Below are positions 1 to 6,961 of a stretch of 7,559 nt of DNA, in pieces (within the stretch, counting starts at the first letter, position 1; each line of letters opens with the position of its first letter). This stretch comes from Hyphomicrobiales bacterium (lineage in GTDB: Bacteria; Pseudomonadota; Alphaproteobacteria; Rhizobiales; Beijerinckiaceae), in the NCBI GenBank assembly GCA_900299065.1, contig OMIJ01000101.1, positions 1 to 7,559 on the forward strand, in the 5' to 3' direction. The notes beneath the pieces are model-generated. The model was not told the origin of the DNA. It was given only the letters and a program-made list of their open reading frames with translations, and did not search any database. The position numbers and the translations under genes are program-made.

Positions 1-2
1 AG

Positions 3-227
3 GCGGGCGGCATTAAATATCGCTTTGGGGCAGCGGTGGGCTCACGCTTGATGAGCGCCCATGCGCTGCATCTGGCCTGTGCGCTGCCGGGCGTGGATTA
101 TGCCTGCGAATTGGGCGAATTTGATCGCCTGCTCGATGATCCCTTCGAGGGCATAGAGATCGACAACGGCATCTTGCATTTGCCAGAAGGCAAGGGATCA
201 GGTGTTAGGCCTGTCTGGAAAAACTGA
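3..227 (+). CDS. Enolase-superfamily enzyme (mandelate racemase/muconate cycloisomerase type), C-terminal part
   Basis: Only the last 74 codons are present; the gene enters from the left edge and ends at TGA 225-227. An internal GTG at 36 is not a credible start, because the family-like sequence already runs before it. The fragment shows the closing pattern of the enolase-superfamily C-terminal barrel: a Gly-rich strand followed by a Ser/His/Ala-rich helix (GSRLMSAHALHLACALPG), then an acidic strand CELGEFDRLLDDPFEG and a final segment in which a G-I-L-x-L-P turn precedes G-x-G-V. These enzymes abstract a proton alpha to a carboxylate using Mg2+, and act as racemases, epimerases, cycloisomerases or acid-sugar dehydratases. 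The metal ligands and catalytic Lys residues lie upstream of the window, so the reaction cannot be assigned. It sits 51 nt before the thiolase-like gene, with no terminator seen between them, so co-transcription is likely. Confidence 0.75.
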   Translation, partial: AGGIKYRFGAAVGSRLMSAHALHLACALPGVDYACELGEFDRLLDDPFEGIEIDNGILHLPEGKGSGVRPVWKN

Positions 228-262
228 GATAGACAAGTTTCATATCAACATGACTAGAAGCG

Positions 263-270
263 AAGGAGAG
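263..270 (+). promoter_or_regulatory. Ribosome-binding site for the thiolase-like gene
   Basis: AAGGAGAG lies 8 nt before the GTG at 279. This strong Shine-Dalgarno match supports the GTG start. The 51-nt gap (228-278) that contains it shows no convincing promoter or terminator. Confidence 0.75.
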
Positions 271-278
271 AGTTCATC

Positions 279-1481
279 GTGCCTAAACATCCATCATCCG
301 GCAAATATGCCATAGTCGGGCTTGGCGTTGTTGCCGGCGCGCAGCCCGACCGTTCAGAACGAATGATTGCAGCAGAAGCTGCGCGTCTGGCTATTGAAGA
401 TGCCGGCCTGACCCGCAAAGATATTACAGGCGCTGTCGATTTGCGCCGCTCAGGTGGCGGTGGTGATCGCGCTTCCTATTCGGATGCCTTCACCCGCGTG
501 CTCGGCCTGAATAATAATTATTATTACATCAATGGCCGCGGCGGCGCTCTGGCTGGCCTTGGCATGGCAACAGCCATGTCATTCATTGATCGCGGTATCT
601 CGGATTATGTCTGTCTGATGGGCGCAGTGACGGATTGGTCGCAAGCGCAAGAAAGCAAGAAGAAGGGCTATCGTGGCATGGCCCATTCCGAAAAGCGCGG
701 CTATTGGGGCAAGTTTGTTGGCGATTCTGTTGCCGTGAGTCATCACAGCTGGATGGCCGCGCGCCATATGGCTGTCTATGGCACAACGAGCGAACAATTA
801 GGCGCGATTGCCGTCTCTCAGCGCCAATGGGCCAATCTCAATCCTGAAGCCAAAATGTATGGTCGCCCGATGACCATTGAGGACCATCAGAACTCGCCAC
901 TTCTGGCCGAGCCCTATCACATTCTTGATATGAGCCTTGTTTCAGATGGCGCCGTTGCTTTCATCCTGACGACAGCTGAGCGTGCAAAAGATCTCAAATC
1001 TAAGGCGGTCTATGTGCTTGGTCAGGGCTTTGGTGAAGTCTCCTCAACTGTGTGGTGGGATAAGAAAAACTTCACCCATATGGCCGTTGAGCCCGCCAAG
1101 AAACAGGCTTTCGGACAGGCTGGTATTGAGCTCAAAGATATCGATTGTGTTCAGTTCTATGATTGCTTCACGGCCGAAGTTCTCTTCCAGATCGAAGATT
1201 ACGGCTTCTGCAAAAAAGGTGAAGGCGGCGCTTTTGTTGCTGCGGGTAATATGGCACCGGGCGGAACAATTCCGATCAATACAAGCGGCGGTCTTTTGTC
1301 CTGCTATCATTTGGGCGATCTGACAGGTCTTGCAGAATCCGTACGTCAAGTGCGCGGACAGGCAGGACAGCGCCAAATCAAAGATTGTGAAATTGTCATG
1401 ACCACAGGGCACGGTGGCGAATTGGTTTCGCCCGGCATGTGCTCAATCCATACCTGCACAATTCTCGGGAGCCAGCCGTGA
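279..1481 (+). CDS. Thiolase-fold protein lacking both catalytic cysteines (lipid-transfer/SCP-x-like; possible acyl-CoA aldolase)
   Basis: A 400-residue protein with a GTG start behind AAGGAGAG. The length and two-half fold fit thiolases. The N-terminal half opens with YAIVGLGVV and contains the helix A90-D104 followed by the strand ending CLMGA; the C-terminal half has VQFYDCFTAEV (291-301), NTSGGLLSCYHLG (334-346) and TTGHGGE (375-381). By ungapped alignment to the canonical N-R-x-C-x-S-G segment, the nucleophilic Cys position is Gly89. The C-terminal CxGG cysteine position is Gly377, giving GHGG. His344 appears to match the His of GHPxG, preceded by Tyr343. Classical Claisen thiolysis through an acyl-Cys is therefore unlikely. 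Family precedent is the steroid side-chain aldolase Ltp2, a thiolase homologue that works with a DUF35 partner; here such a partner follows with a 4-nt overlap. A retro-aldol or other non-covalent acyl-CoA reaction is inferred, and the substrate is unknown. Databases will often call such proteins acetyl-CoA acetyltransferase. Confidence 0.88.
   Translation: MPKHPSSGKYAIVGLGVVAGAQPDRSERMIAAEAARLAIEDAGLTRKDITGAVDLRRSGGGGDRASYSDAFTRVLGLNNNYYYINGRGGALAGLGMATAMSFIDRGISDYVCLMGAVTDWSQAQESKKKGYRGMAHSEKRGYWGKFVGDSVAVSHHSWMAARHMAVYGTTSEQLGAIAVSQRQWANLNPEAKMYGRPMTIEDHQNSPLLAEPYHILDMSLVSDGAVAFILTTAERAKDLKSKAVYVLGQGFGEVSSTVWWDKKNFTHMAVEPAKKQAFGQAGIELKDIDCVQFYDCFTAEVLFQIEDYGFCKKGEGGAFVAAGNMAPGGTIPINTSGGLLSCYHLGDLTGLAESVRQVRGQAGQRQIKDCEIVMTTGHGGELVSPGMCSIHTCTILGSQP
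1467..1471 (+). promoter_or_regulatory. Ribosome-binding site that fixes the OB-fold protein start
   Basis: GGGAG lies 6 nt before the GTG at 1478, inside the end of the thiolase-like gene. It favours 1478 over the upstream in-frame ATG at 1439, which would overlap the preceding gene by 43 nt and add 13 residues unlike the family. Confidence 0.6.
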
Positions 1482-1933
1482 GCCAATCAAACGTCATCAC
1501 CATTACTGCTGAATGGAAAAAACCTCGTCCCTCGATTGACCATGATAATGTGGAATTTTGGGATGGATTGAAGGAACACAAATTCCTGATCTGGAAATGC
1601 AAGACCTGTGGAACGAGCTATTGGCCAAAGGCCTATTGTCAGAACCACGATAATGAACCTTTTGCTGCCAATATGGATTGGGTTCCAGCCAAGGGTACAG
1701 GAAAAATCTTTGCCTTCAACATTCATCACACAGCCTTCAATCCTGGGTTCAAGGAAGAATTGCCCTATTATTATGCCTTGATTGAATTGGATGAAGGCCC
1801 GCTCGTCTCCAGCACATTGATTGGAGATAAGCGTCCCAAAAATATCTATGACATCGGACAAAAAGTTGAAGTCGTTTATGAGGATCATCCCAACGAAGGC
1901 TTCACCATTCCAAAATTCCGTATCATTGACTGA
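1478..1933 (+). CDS. Zinc-ribbon/OB-fold (DUF35-type) acyl-CoA-associated protein
   Basis: A 151-residue protein. Its GTG start shares bases with the thiolase-like stop (GTGA), so translation is probably coupled. Residues 1-35 hold the helical lead typical of the family (FWDGLKEHKFLIWKCKTC). A rubredoxin-like zinc ribbon follows at 41-57: Cys41-x2-Cys44-x9-Cys54-x2-His57. The usual fourth ligand is Cys, so His57 is a variation. The OB-fold then runs from about 67 to 147, with WVPAKGTGKIFAFNIHH, YYYALIELDEGPLVSSTLIG and a final strand IGQKVEVVYED. Proteins of this family form tight complexes with thiolase-fold partners, for example the DUF35 domain of ChsH2 with Ltp2, BbsA with BbsB in toluene degradation, and the archaeal thiolase/HMG-CoA synthase complex. 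They bridge or shape the CoA site. A structural or substrate-channelling subunit of the upstream protein is the best reading; independent catalysis is not expected. Confidence 0.9.
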   Translation: MSQSNVITITAEWKKPRPSIDHDNVEFWDGLKEHKFLIWKCKTCGTSYWPKAYCQNHDNEPFAANMDWVPAKGTGKIFAFNIHHTAFNPGFKEELPYYYALIELDEGPLVSSTLIGDKRPKNIYDIGQKVEVVYEDHPNEGFTIPKFRIID

Positions 1934-1951
1934 TTGAAGAACAGGACTTGT

Positions 1952-4105
1952 ATGAGCGTGGTAAAATCAAATTTGCCGATTGAAGCTTTGTTGAAGCCTC
2001 GATCCATTGCACTTGTCGGCGTCTCCGCCAAAGGGGGCGGCTCGGGTGCAAAGATGATGGAATCGGCAGGCTTGTTTGGTTTTACCGGCTCTGTCTGGCC
2101 TATTCATGCGACCGCCGAGGAAATTGGCGGTCGTAAATGTTATAAAAACTTTGCCGCACTTCCTCATGCCCCCGATTGCGTGATCATTGCTGTGCCAGCA
2201 GAAGGCGTTCTCAAAATTGTTGAAGAGGCCTCTGCCGCAGGGATAAAAAGCGCGCTCATCGTTTCAGAGGGATTTGCCGATGCGGCCAGTGACGAAGGCC
2301 GCGCCCGACAGGATGAACTGATTAAGCTGGCGAACAAGGTCAATATGGCGATTGCTGGTCCCAATTGTATGGGCATTGCTTCGCTCAAATATCATTATGC
2401 CGCGACCATGGCCGATATTCCGCAAAGCACGCCGGCAGGGGGCATTTCTGTTGTCTCTCAGAGCGGTGGCCTGCTCAATGCAGTTGCCGAATTATCGAAC
2501 AATCGTGGGATCGGATTGAACTATCTTATCTCCATGGGCAATCAGGCCGTTGTTGATCTGGCCGATTACATTGATTTTCTGGTGGAAGATGAATCCACAA
2601 GCGTCATTGCGCTGATCATGGAAGGTAGTAAAAATGGTCGGCGTCTGCGTGCGGCCATTGAGCGCGCCAGTCCAAAAAAGCCAATCGTCGTTCTCAAATT
2701 GGGGCGCAGTGAAGTCGGCCAGGCCGCAACCCTTGCGCACACAGGAACTCTTGCTGGCAAGCACGAGGCTTTTGAATCTCTCTTCAGGCAAAATGGCGTC
2801 GCTTTGGTCGATTCTATCGATGAATTGATCGAAACTTCGGCCTTGTTTGATCTGGTGCCTTTGCCAAAAGGCAATCGCGTGGCCATGTTTACCGTTTCTG
2901 GTGGTGCGACATCCCTAATTGCGGATTTGGGCGAAAAGGGCGGTGTGCATTTTCCCCCCATCAGCGAGAAGACAAATCAACGCCTGCAGGAAATTATTGA
3001 AGTAGACCGTCATTTCAATAATCCCATTGATACAGTGGGCATGCCGCGATTGCTTCGCGGCGACAATATGCAAAGAGTGCTGAACACCTTGATTGAGGAT
3101 GATGAGCTTGATGTCATCGGCCTCGTGCTTGGTATGCGCATGGAAGGCGCCAAATCGCATCAACAATTGATCGATGAAATGGCAAAGCTCGCAGTTCAGG
3201 CGAAAAAGCCGCTTGTTGTTGTCTCATTTGTTGGCAATCATCTCCCCCGCCATTGGCGCGGATTTGCGTCCAAACATCGTGTACCCTTGCTCGACAATCT
3301 CGAAACAGGCATGCGCGCCATTCGTAATCTGATTGGCTATTCTGAATATAGAAGAGCCGGCGCTGAACAAATCGCCCCGATTGTGCCAAGCAAATCTCTA
3401 TTGAGTGAAAATCATAAAGCGCTCACTCTCACCGAGGCCGAGAGCAAGATCATTCTTGGCAAGGCCGGATTGCCCGTCACGAAGGAAGCTATCGCCAAAA
3501 CGGCTGAAGAGGCCGTCAAATTGTGGGAAGAGATTGGTCGTCCTGTCGCATTGAAAATACAATCACCTGATATTCCCCATAAGTCCGATGTTGGCGGCGT
3601 CTATCTGGGCGCCAAGACGGCAGATGAGGTCGCTAAAGCGACAGAACAGGTTTTATCAAACTCCATCAAAGCTTGTCCCGATGCACATATTGATGGCGTC
3701 CTTGTGCAGGAAATGGTGTCCGATGGCGTCGAGATGATCCTTGGCATGACCTATGATGATCAGTTTGGTCCTATGATCGTTCTGGGATCGGGCGGAATCA
3801 TGGTTGAAATCTTCAAGGATGCTGCAGTGAGGCTTCCACCCCTCTCGCATCGTGAAGTCAGAACAATGATCGGCGAACTCAAATCCAGCAAATTGCTGCA
3901 AGGCTTCCGAGGATCGCCAGAGCGTGACATTGAAGCCCTTATAGATTGTTGTGTTGAATTTTCGCGCTTTGTTGCATCAACAGATGGGCAATTTGCTGCG
4001 ATCGATCTCAATCCGGTTTTCGTTGGAACAAAAGGAAAAGGCGTGCGTATTGCAGATGCGCTCATCGTCCCCAAATCAAATGAGGAAAATGGCCATGGGC
4101 ACTAA
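1952..4105 (+). CDS. ADP(NDP)-forming acyl-CoA synthetase, fused alpha-beta single chain
   Basis: A 717-residue protein. The ATG at 1952 is preferred because AGGA (1943-1946) lies 5 nt upstream; a TTG at 1934 would add 6 residues. Domains in order: a CoA-binding Rossmann domain at about 10-130 (KPRSIALVGVSAKGG, then IIAVPAEGV and ALIVSEGFAD); a succinyl-CoA-ligase-like flavodoxin domain at about 135-290 with GPNCMG (136-141) and VVSQSGG (167-173); a second such domain at about 305-465; and a C-terminal ATP-grasp domain at about 490-710 with VALKIQSPDIPHKSDVGGV (532-550), LGSGGIMVE and IDLNP. His263 in AHTGTLAG matches the phospho-His of the family, and His543 lies in the IPHK motif. The enzyme makes acyl-CoA from a free carboxylate, CoA and ATP, releasing ADP and phosphate. 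Relatives act on acetate, pimelate or ferulate (FerA type), so the substrate is open. Its 3' end overlaps the binding-protein gene by 11 nt, tying activation to import. Confidence 0.93.
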   Translation: MSVVKSNLPIEALLKPRSIALVGVSAKGGGSGAKMMESAGLFGFTGSVWPIHATAEEIGGRKCYKNFAALPHAPDCVIIAVPAEGVLKIVEEASAAGIKSALIVSEGFADAASDEGRARQDELIKLANKVNMAIAGPNCMGIASLKYHYAATMADIPQSTPAGGISVVSQSGGLLNAVAELSNNRGIGLNYLISMGNQAVVDLADYIDFLVEDESTSVIALIMEGSKNGRRLRAAIERASPKKPIVVLKLGRSEVGQAATLAHTGTLAGKHEAFESLFRQNGVALVDSIDELIETSALFDLVPLPKGNRVAMFTVSGGATSLIADLGEKGGVHFPPISEKTNQRLQEIIEVDRHFNNPIDTVGMPRLLRGDNMQRVLNTLIEDDELDVIGLVLGMRMEGAKSHQQLIDEMAKLAVQAKKPLVVVSFVGNHLPRHWRGFASKHRVPLLDNLETGMRAIRNLIGYSEYRRAGAEQIAPIVPSKSLLSENHKALTLTEAESKIILGKAGLPVTKEAIAKTAEEAVKLWEEIGRPVALKIQSPDIPHKSDVGGVYLGAKTADEVAKATEQVLSNSIKACPDAHIDGVLVQEMVSDGVEMILGMTYDDQFGPMIVLGSGGIMVEIFKDAAVRLPPLSHREVRTMIGELKSSKLLQGFRGSPERDIEALIDCCVEFSRFVASTDGQFAAIDLNPVFVGTKGKGVRIADALIVPKSNEENGHGH
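4082..4086 (+). promoter_or_regulatory. Ribosome-binding site that decides the binding-protein start
   Basis: GAGGA lies inside the end of the synthetase gene. Spacing is 8 nt to the ATG at 4095 but only 2 nt to the ATG at 4089, and the site lies within or past the ATG at 4080. It therefore supports 4095 as the start. Confidence 0.6.
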
Positions 4106-5195
4106 TTCTATCCATACAAAATCATCAGCCTTTCTAATCAGCCTGATGATGGGGGCCTCGCTCCTGCTGCCTTTCTCAGCCCATGCGCTCACAACAGAAG
4201 AAATCTTGAATTACCGTGGTGCAGACCGCGAACAAATTCTTCTTGAGGGCGCGAAGAAAGAAGGTCAGGTCACATTCTATTGTGCCTTGATTGTGAACCA
4301 GGCGTTGAAACCCATTTCCGATGCCTTCGCCAAAAAATATCCCTCAATCAAAATCAATTATTGGCGCGCCGATTCTGAAGATATTGCTGCCAAACTAATG
4401 GCAGAAGTGAAAGCCAATAATCTGCAGGCTGATCTTGTCGAAGGCACCGGCGTTGGTGAGCTCGTCATTCAGGCCGGTCTTGTGCAACCCTATTATACGC
4501 CCATGATCGAACAGGTGCCCGAGAAATATCGCGATCCCGCAGGCCTGTGGACACCGACCCGGCTGAGCTATTTCTCCATCGCCTATAACACCAAACTGGT
4601 TGCAGAAAGCGATGTTCCCAAAACCTATGAGGATTTGCTTGACCCCAAATGGAAGGGCAAATTGTCCTGGCGCATTGGCAGCGCCAGTGGAACTCCGCTC
4701 TTTATCACAAATCTGAGAATGGCTATGGGTGAGGACAAAGCCCGTGCTTATTTTGAAAAGCTCGCAGCGCAGAAAATCGTCAACTTTGGTTCAGGCAGCG
4801 CGCGCACCTTGGTCGATCGTGTGATCGCAGGCGAATATCCCATTGCATTGAACATTTTTGCGCATCATCCTTTGATCAGCAAAGCCAAGGGCGCTCCGGT
4901 CAATTCGCAATTGCTGGAGCCTGTTCCTACAACGGCCGGAACAATGGTAGTGCCCAAGGGTGTGAAACATCCCTATGCCTCAATGCTTCTGGCAGATTTC
5001 ATTCTCTCCAAAGAGGGGCAGACGATTCTCTCCAAGGCAGAATATTTCCCCGTCAGGCCCGATGTTGAAATCATGGAAACCATCAAGGGCGTGGTTCCCA
5101 GTCTTCTGGGCAAGAAAGAGAATTTTGTTGGCTCGGAACAGCTCAATAAATATACGGCCACATCAGAAGAAATCTATCAGAACCTCTTTCGCTGA
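4095..5195 (+). CDS. ABC-transporter periplasmic solute-binding protein (Fe3+/AEP/polyamine-type family)
   Basis: A 366-residue precursor. The ATG at 4095 has GAGGA 8 nt upstream; in-frame ATGs at 4080 and 4089 are less well spaced. The N-terminus is a classical signal peptide: Lys9, a hydrophobic core at about 12-27, and an AHA site with predicted cleavage after Ala31. There is no lipobox Cys. The mature protein starts with LTTEEILNYRGADREQILLEGAKKEGQVTFY, typical of this group, and continues with an AFAKKYPSIKINYWR segment, YNTKLV-x9-TYEDLLDPKWKGKLS (164-191) and a C-terminal FILSKEGQTILSKAEYFPVRPD region, all family hallmarks. In ferric-ion binders such as FbpA an adjacent Tyr-Tyr pair in the C-terminal half binds iron; the corresponding stretch here reads NIFAHHPLISKAKG (253-266), with two His and no Tyr pair. 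Iron is therefore doubtful. Given the CoA ligase immediately upstream, an organic acid is the more likely ligand. This is an inference. Confidence 0.9.
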   Translation: MGTNSIHTKSSAFLISLMMGASLLLPFSAHALTTEEILNYRGADREQILLEGAKKEGQVTFYCALIVNQALKPISDAFAKKYPSIKINYWRADSEDIAAKLMAEVKANNLQADLVEGTGVGELVIQAGLVQPYYTPMIEQVPEKYRDPAGLWTPTRLSYFSIAYNTKLVAESDVPKTYEDLLDPKWKGKLSWRIGSASGTPLFITNLRMAMGEDKARAYFEKLAAQKIVNFGSGSARTLVDRVIAGEYPIALNIFAHHPLISKAKGAPVNSQLLEPVPTTAGTMVVPKGVKHPYASMLLADFILSKEGQTILSKAEYFPVRPDVEIMETIKGVVPSLLGKKENFVGSEQLNKYTATSEEIYQNLFR

Positions 5196-5196
5196 T

Positions 5197-5215
5197 ATTT
5201 GAGATCGCCTCAAAT
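5197..5215 (+). promoter_or_regulatory. Intergenic stem-loop between binding-protein and permease genes
   Basis: ATTTGAG (5197-5203) and CTCAAAT (5209-5215) are perfect inverted repeats with a 5-nt ATCGC loop. The stem has 7 pairs, two of them G-C, and starts 2 nt after the TGA. It is followed by TGGGGAA, not a T-run, so it is not a classical intrinsic terminator. It ends one base before the permease Shine-Dalgarno GGGGA (5217-5221). Such hairpins in ABC operons can protect the binding-protein mRNA or lower permease translation. Its stability is modest. Confidence 0.5.
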
Positions 5216-5226
5216 TGGGGAATAGA

Positions 5227-6945
5227 ATGACCGGATCAATCTCTTCAGGATCAATTTCGACAAAGCCAGCGCGGTTTTCCTGGTCCGTAATTCTATTGAT
5301 CCTTGTGTTGTTGATCCTCATTCTTCCCCCCACTTTGTTTTTGATCAAGGTGAGTATCTTTACAACCAAGCCAGATGGGTCTTTTGGCGATCTCACTCTG
5401 CGTTATTATCAGCAACTCTTTACCGGGCGGTTCTTCTTCTCAGCCCTGACCAATACAGCCATTTATGCCATTGGCTCGGCGGTGATTGCGATATTGCTAG
5501 GAACCATTCAGGCGATCATCGTTGAGCGAACGGATACGCCGGGGCGTGGCTGGGTGTTTCTGGGCGCTATTATTTCCTTAGGCATTCCTCATGTGCTTTA
5601 CACAGTGGCCTGGTTGCTCATTCTGGGTCGCTCGGGCCCCTTAAACGGAGCGATCATATCCATTCTTGGGCCGCAATCGGCTATCAATGTCTATTCTATG
5701 TGGGGCATGACTTTGATTGAGGGTGTGGGCTTTGTGCCGCTCACCTTCTTGCTTATGTCGTCAGTCTTGCGCTCAACCGATGCCTCTTTTGAAGAAGCTG
5801 CGATGATGAGCGGAGCGCGTCCAGTCAAGACATTCTGGACCATTACGCTGCGCATGGGTCTGCCAGGCATTATGGCGCTTTTGCTGCTCGTTTTTATTCG
5901 TGCCTTTGAGTCTTTTGAAGTGCCTGCCCTTGTTGGGCTCGCCGGCAATATCAATGTTCTGACGACGAATATTTATCAAAGCTCCAAAGGAACTGGCGCT
6001 ATGGATTATGGCCAGTCTGGCGCCTATTCCGTCTGCTTGCTGCTGATCGTTGTTGGGCTCTTATATTGGTATAATCGCCTCTCAGGCCATGCCCATCAAT
6101 ATCAGACGATCACGGGCAAGGGTTATCGCCCTCGCGTGATCAAATTGGGTCGCTTGCGTTATGTAACTTCGGCAATTCTTGTTTTGATGTTCATGTTGGT
6201 GACAGGCCTGCCTTTGATCATGCTGGTGTTCACCTCGCTGCAACCCTTTTATGAGGGCGTCACGCCGGAATCCTTTTCAAGATTTACACTTGAGAATTAT
6301 CGCATCTTGCTAGGGCCGGGATCATTCAGAGACTCTATTTCAAATACTCTGATATTGGGCGCATCAACCTCAACCTTTGTCGTGCCCTTCACCGCTCTCT
6401 GTGCCTGGATGGCCGCTCGTCGCAAACCAGGTGGCTGGCTCTTGGATCAAATTGCCACAGCCCCGCTTGTCATGCCAGCAATCGTGATGAGCGTGGCCTT
6501 TCTCTATGTCTTCGTGAATCTGCCTATTCCGCTTTATGGCACGCTCTTGTCGGTCATTCTGGCGTCTTCCGTGCGTTTCATGCCTTATGGCATGCGCTAT
6601 GCCTATGCAGGTGTGCTTCAGATTCACAAAGAACTTGAAGAAGCCTCAATGTCTGCGGGCGCCAAACAGGGCAGCACATTTTTGCGTATCGTATTGCCGC
6701 TTTTGTCCGCCTCAATGGTCAGTTCCTGGCTCTTCATTTTCTTATTGGCTGTCCAGGCCGTTTCATTGCCTTTGCTTTTGGTTGGGCCAGGAACGGAGAT
6801 TGTTGCCGTCACTTTGTTTGATCTTTGGCAGAATGGGCAAGTGACTGAATTAGCCTCCATGGGCATTAGCTGGGTGTCTCTAATGGTTATCGTGAGCGCC
6901 TGTTTCCATATGGTGACCCGCCGTTATCAGATCATGGCGAGCTGA
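5227..6945 (+). CDS. ABC-transporter permease, fused two-domain (FbpB/AfuB type)
   Basis: A 572-residue inner-membrane protein. The ATG at 5227 has GGGGA (5217-5221) 5 nt upstream; a TTG at 5215 would place the start over the Shine-Dalgarno and is rejected. It carries two tandem binding-protein-dependent transport domains, about residues 65-285 and 365-565, giving about 12 membrane helices. Clear segments lie near 19-41, 73-97, 108-134, 155-180, 209-227, 266-282, 310-336, 373-396, 407-430, 435-450, 495-520 and 544-562. Each half has an EAA coupling loop: FEEAAMMSGARPVKTFWTITL (188-208) and EEASMSAGAKQGSTFLRIVLP (471-491), each with the conserved Gly and a downstream Pro (Pro213 and Pro491). 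These loops dock on the ATPase subunits. The fusion means a single permease gene is enough, with one chain pairing with an ATPase dimer. The substrate is set by the binding protein encoded upstream. A long charged linker (about 283-310) separates the halves. Confidence 0.94.
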   Translation: MTGSISSGSISTKPARFSWSVILLILVLLILILPPTLFLIKVSIFTTKPDGSFGDLTLRYYQQLFTGRFFFSALTNTAIYAIGSAVIAILLGTIQAIIVERTDTPGRGWVFLGAIISLGIPHVLYTVAWLLILGRSGPLNGAIISILGPQSAINVYSMWGMTLIEGVGFVPLTFLLMSSVLRSTDASFEEAAMMSGARPVKTFWTITLRMGLPGIMALLLLVFIRAFESFEVPALVGLAGNINVLTTNIYQSSKGTGAMDYGQSGAYSVCLLLIVVGLLYWYNRLSGHAHQYQTITGKGYRPRVIKLGRLRYVTSAILVLMFMLVTGLPLIMLVFTSLQPFYEGVTPESFSRFTLENYRILLGPGSFRDSISNTLILGASTSTFVVPFTALCAWMAARRKPGGWLLDQIATAPLVMPAIVMSVAFLYVFVNLPIPLYGTLLSVILASSVRFMPYGMRYAYAGVLQIHKELEEASMSAGAKQGSTFLRIVLPLLSASMVSSWLFIFLLAVQAVSLPLLLVGPGTEIVAVTLFDLWQNGQVTELASMGISWVSLMVIVSACFHMVTRRYQIMAS

Positions 6946-6961
6946 GGATGAGGAAATAATC

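Noticed and set aside
221..240. Possible hairpin AAACT...AGTTT after the enolase-superfamily gene as a terminator
   Set aside because: It has only 5 pairs, mostly A-T, a 10-nt loop and no T-run after it.
1044..1412. Reverse-strand open frame of 122 codons inside the thiolase-like gene
   Set aside because: It is antisense to a clear conserved protein, has no recognisable domain and is readily explained as a shadow of the + strand codons.
1439..1477. Upstream ATG extending the OB-fold protein by 13 residues
   Set aside because: The extension lies wholly inside the thiolase-like gene, is unlike the family N-terminus, and the GTG at 1478 has a well-spaced GGGAG.
2566..2961. Reverse-strand open frame of 131 codons inside the acyl-CoA synthetase
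   Set aside because: It is antisense to the conserved His263 region of the synthetase, with no credible ribosome-binding site or domain.
3951..4094. Longer N-terminus for the solute-binding protein
   Set aside because: It would overlap the synthetase ATP-grasp coding sequence and push the signal peptide into the interior. The ATG at 4095 has the best-spaced Shine-Dalgarno and places the hydrophobic core correctly.
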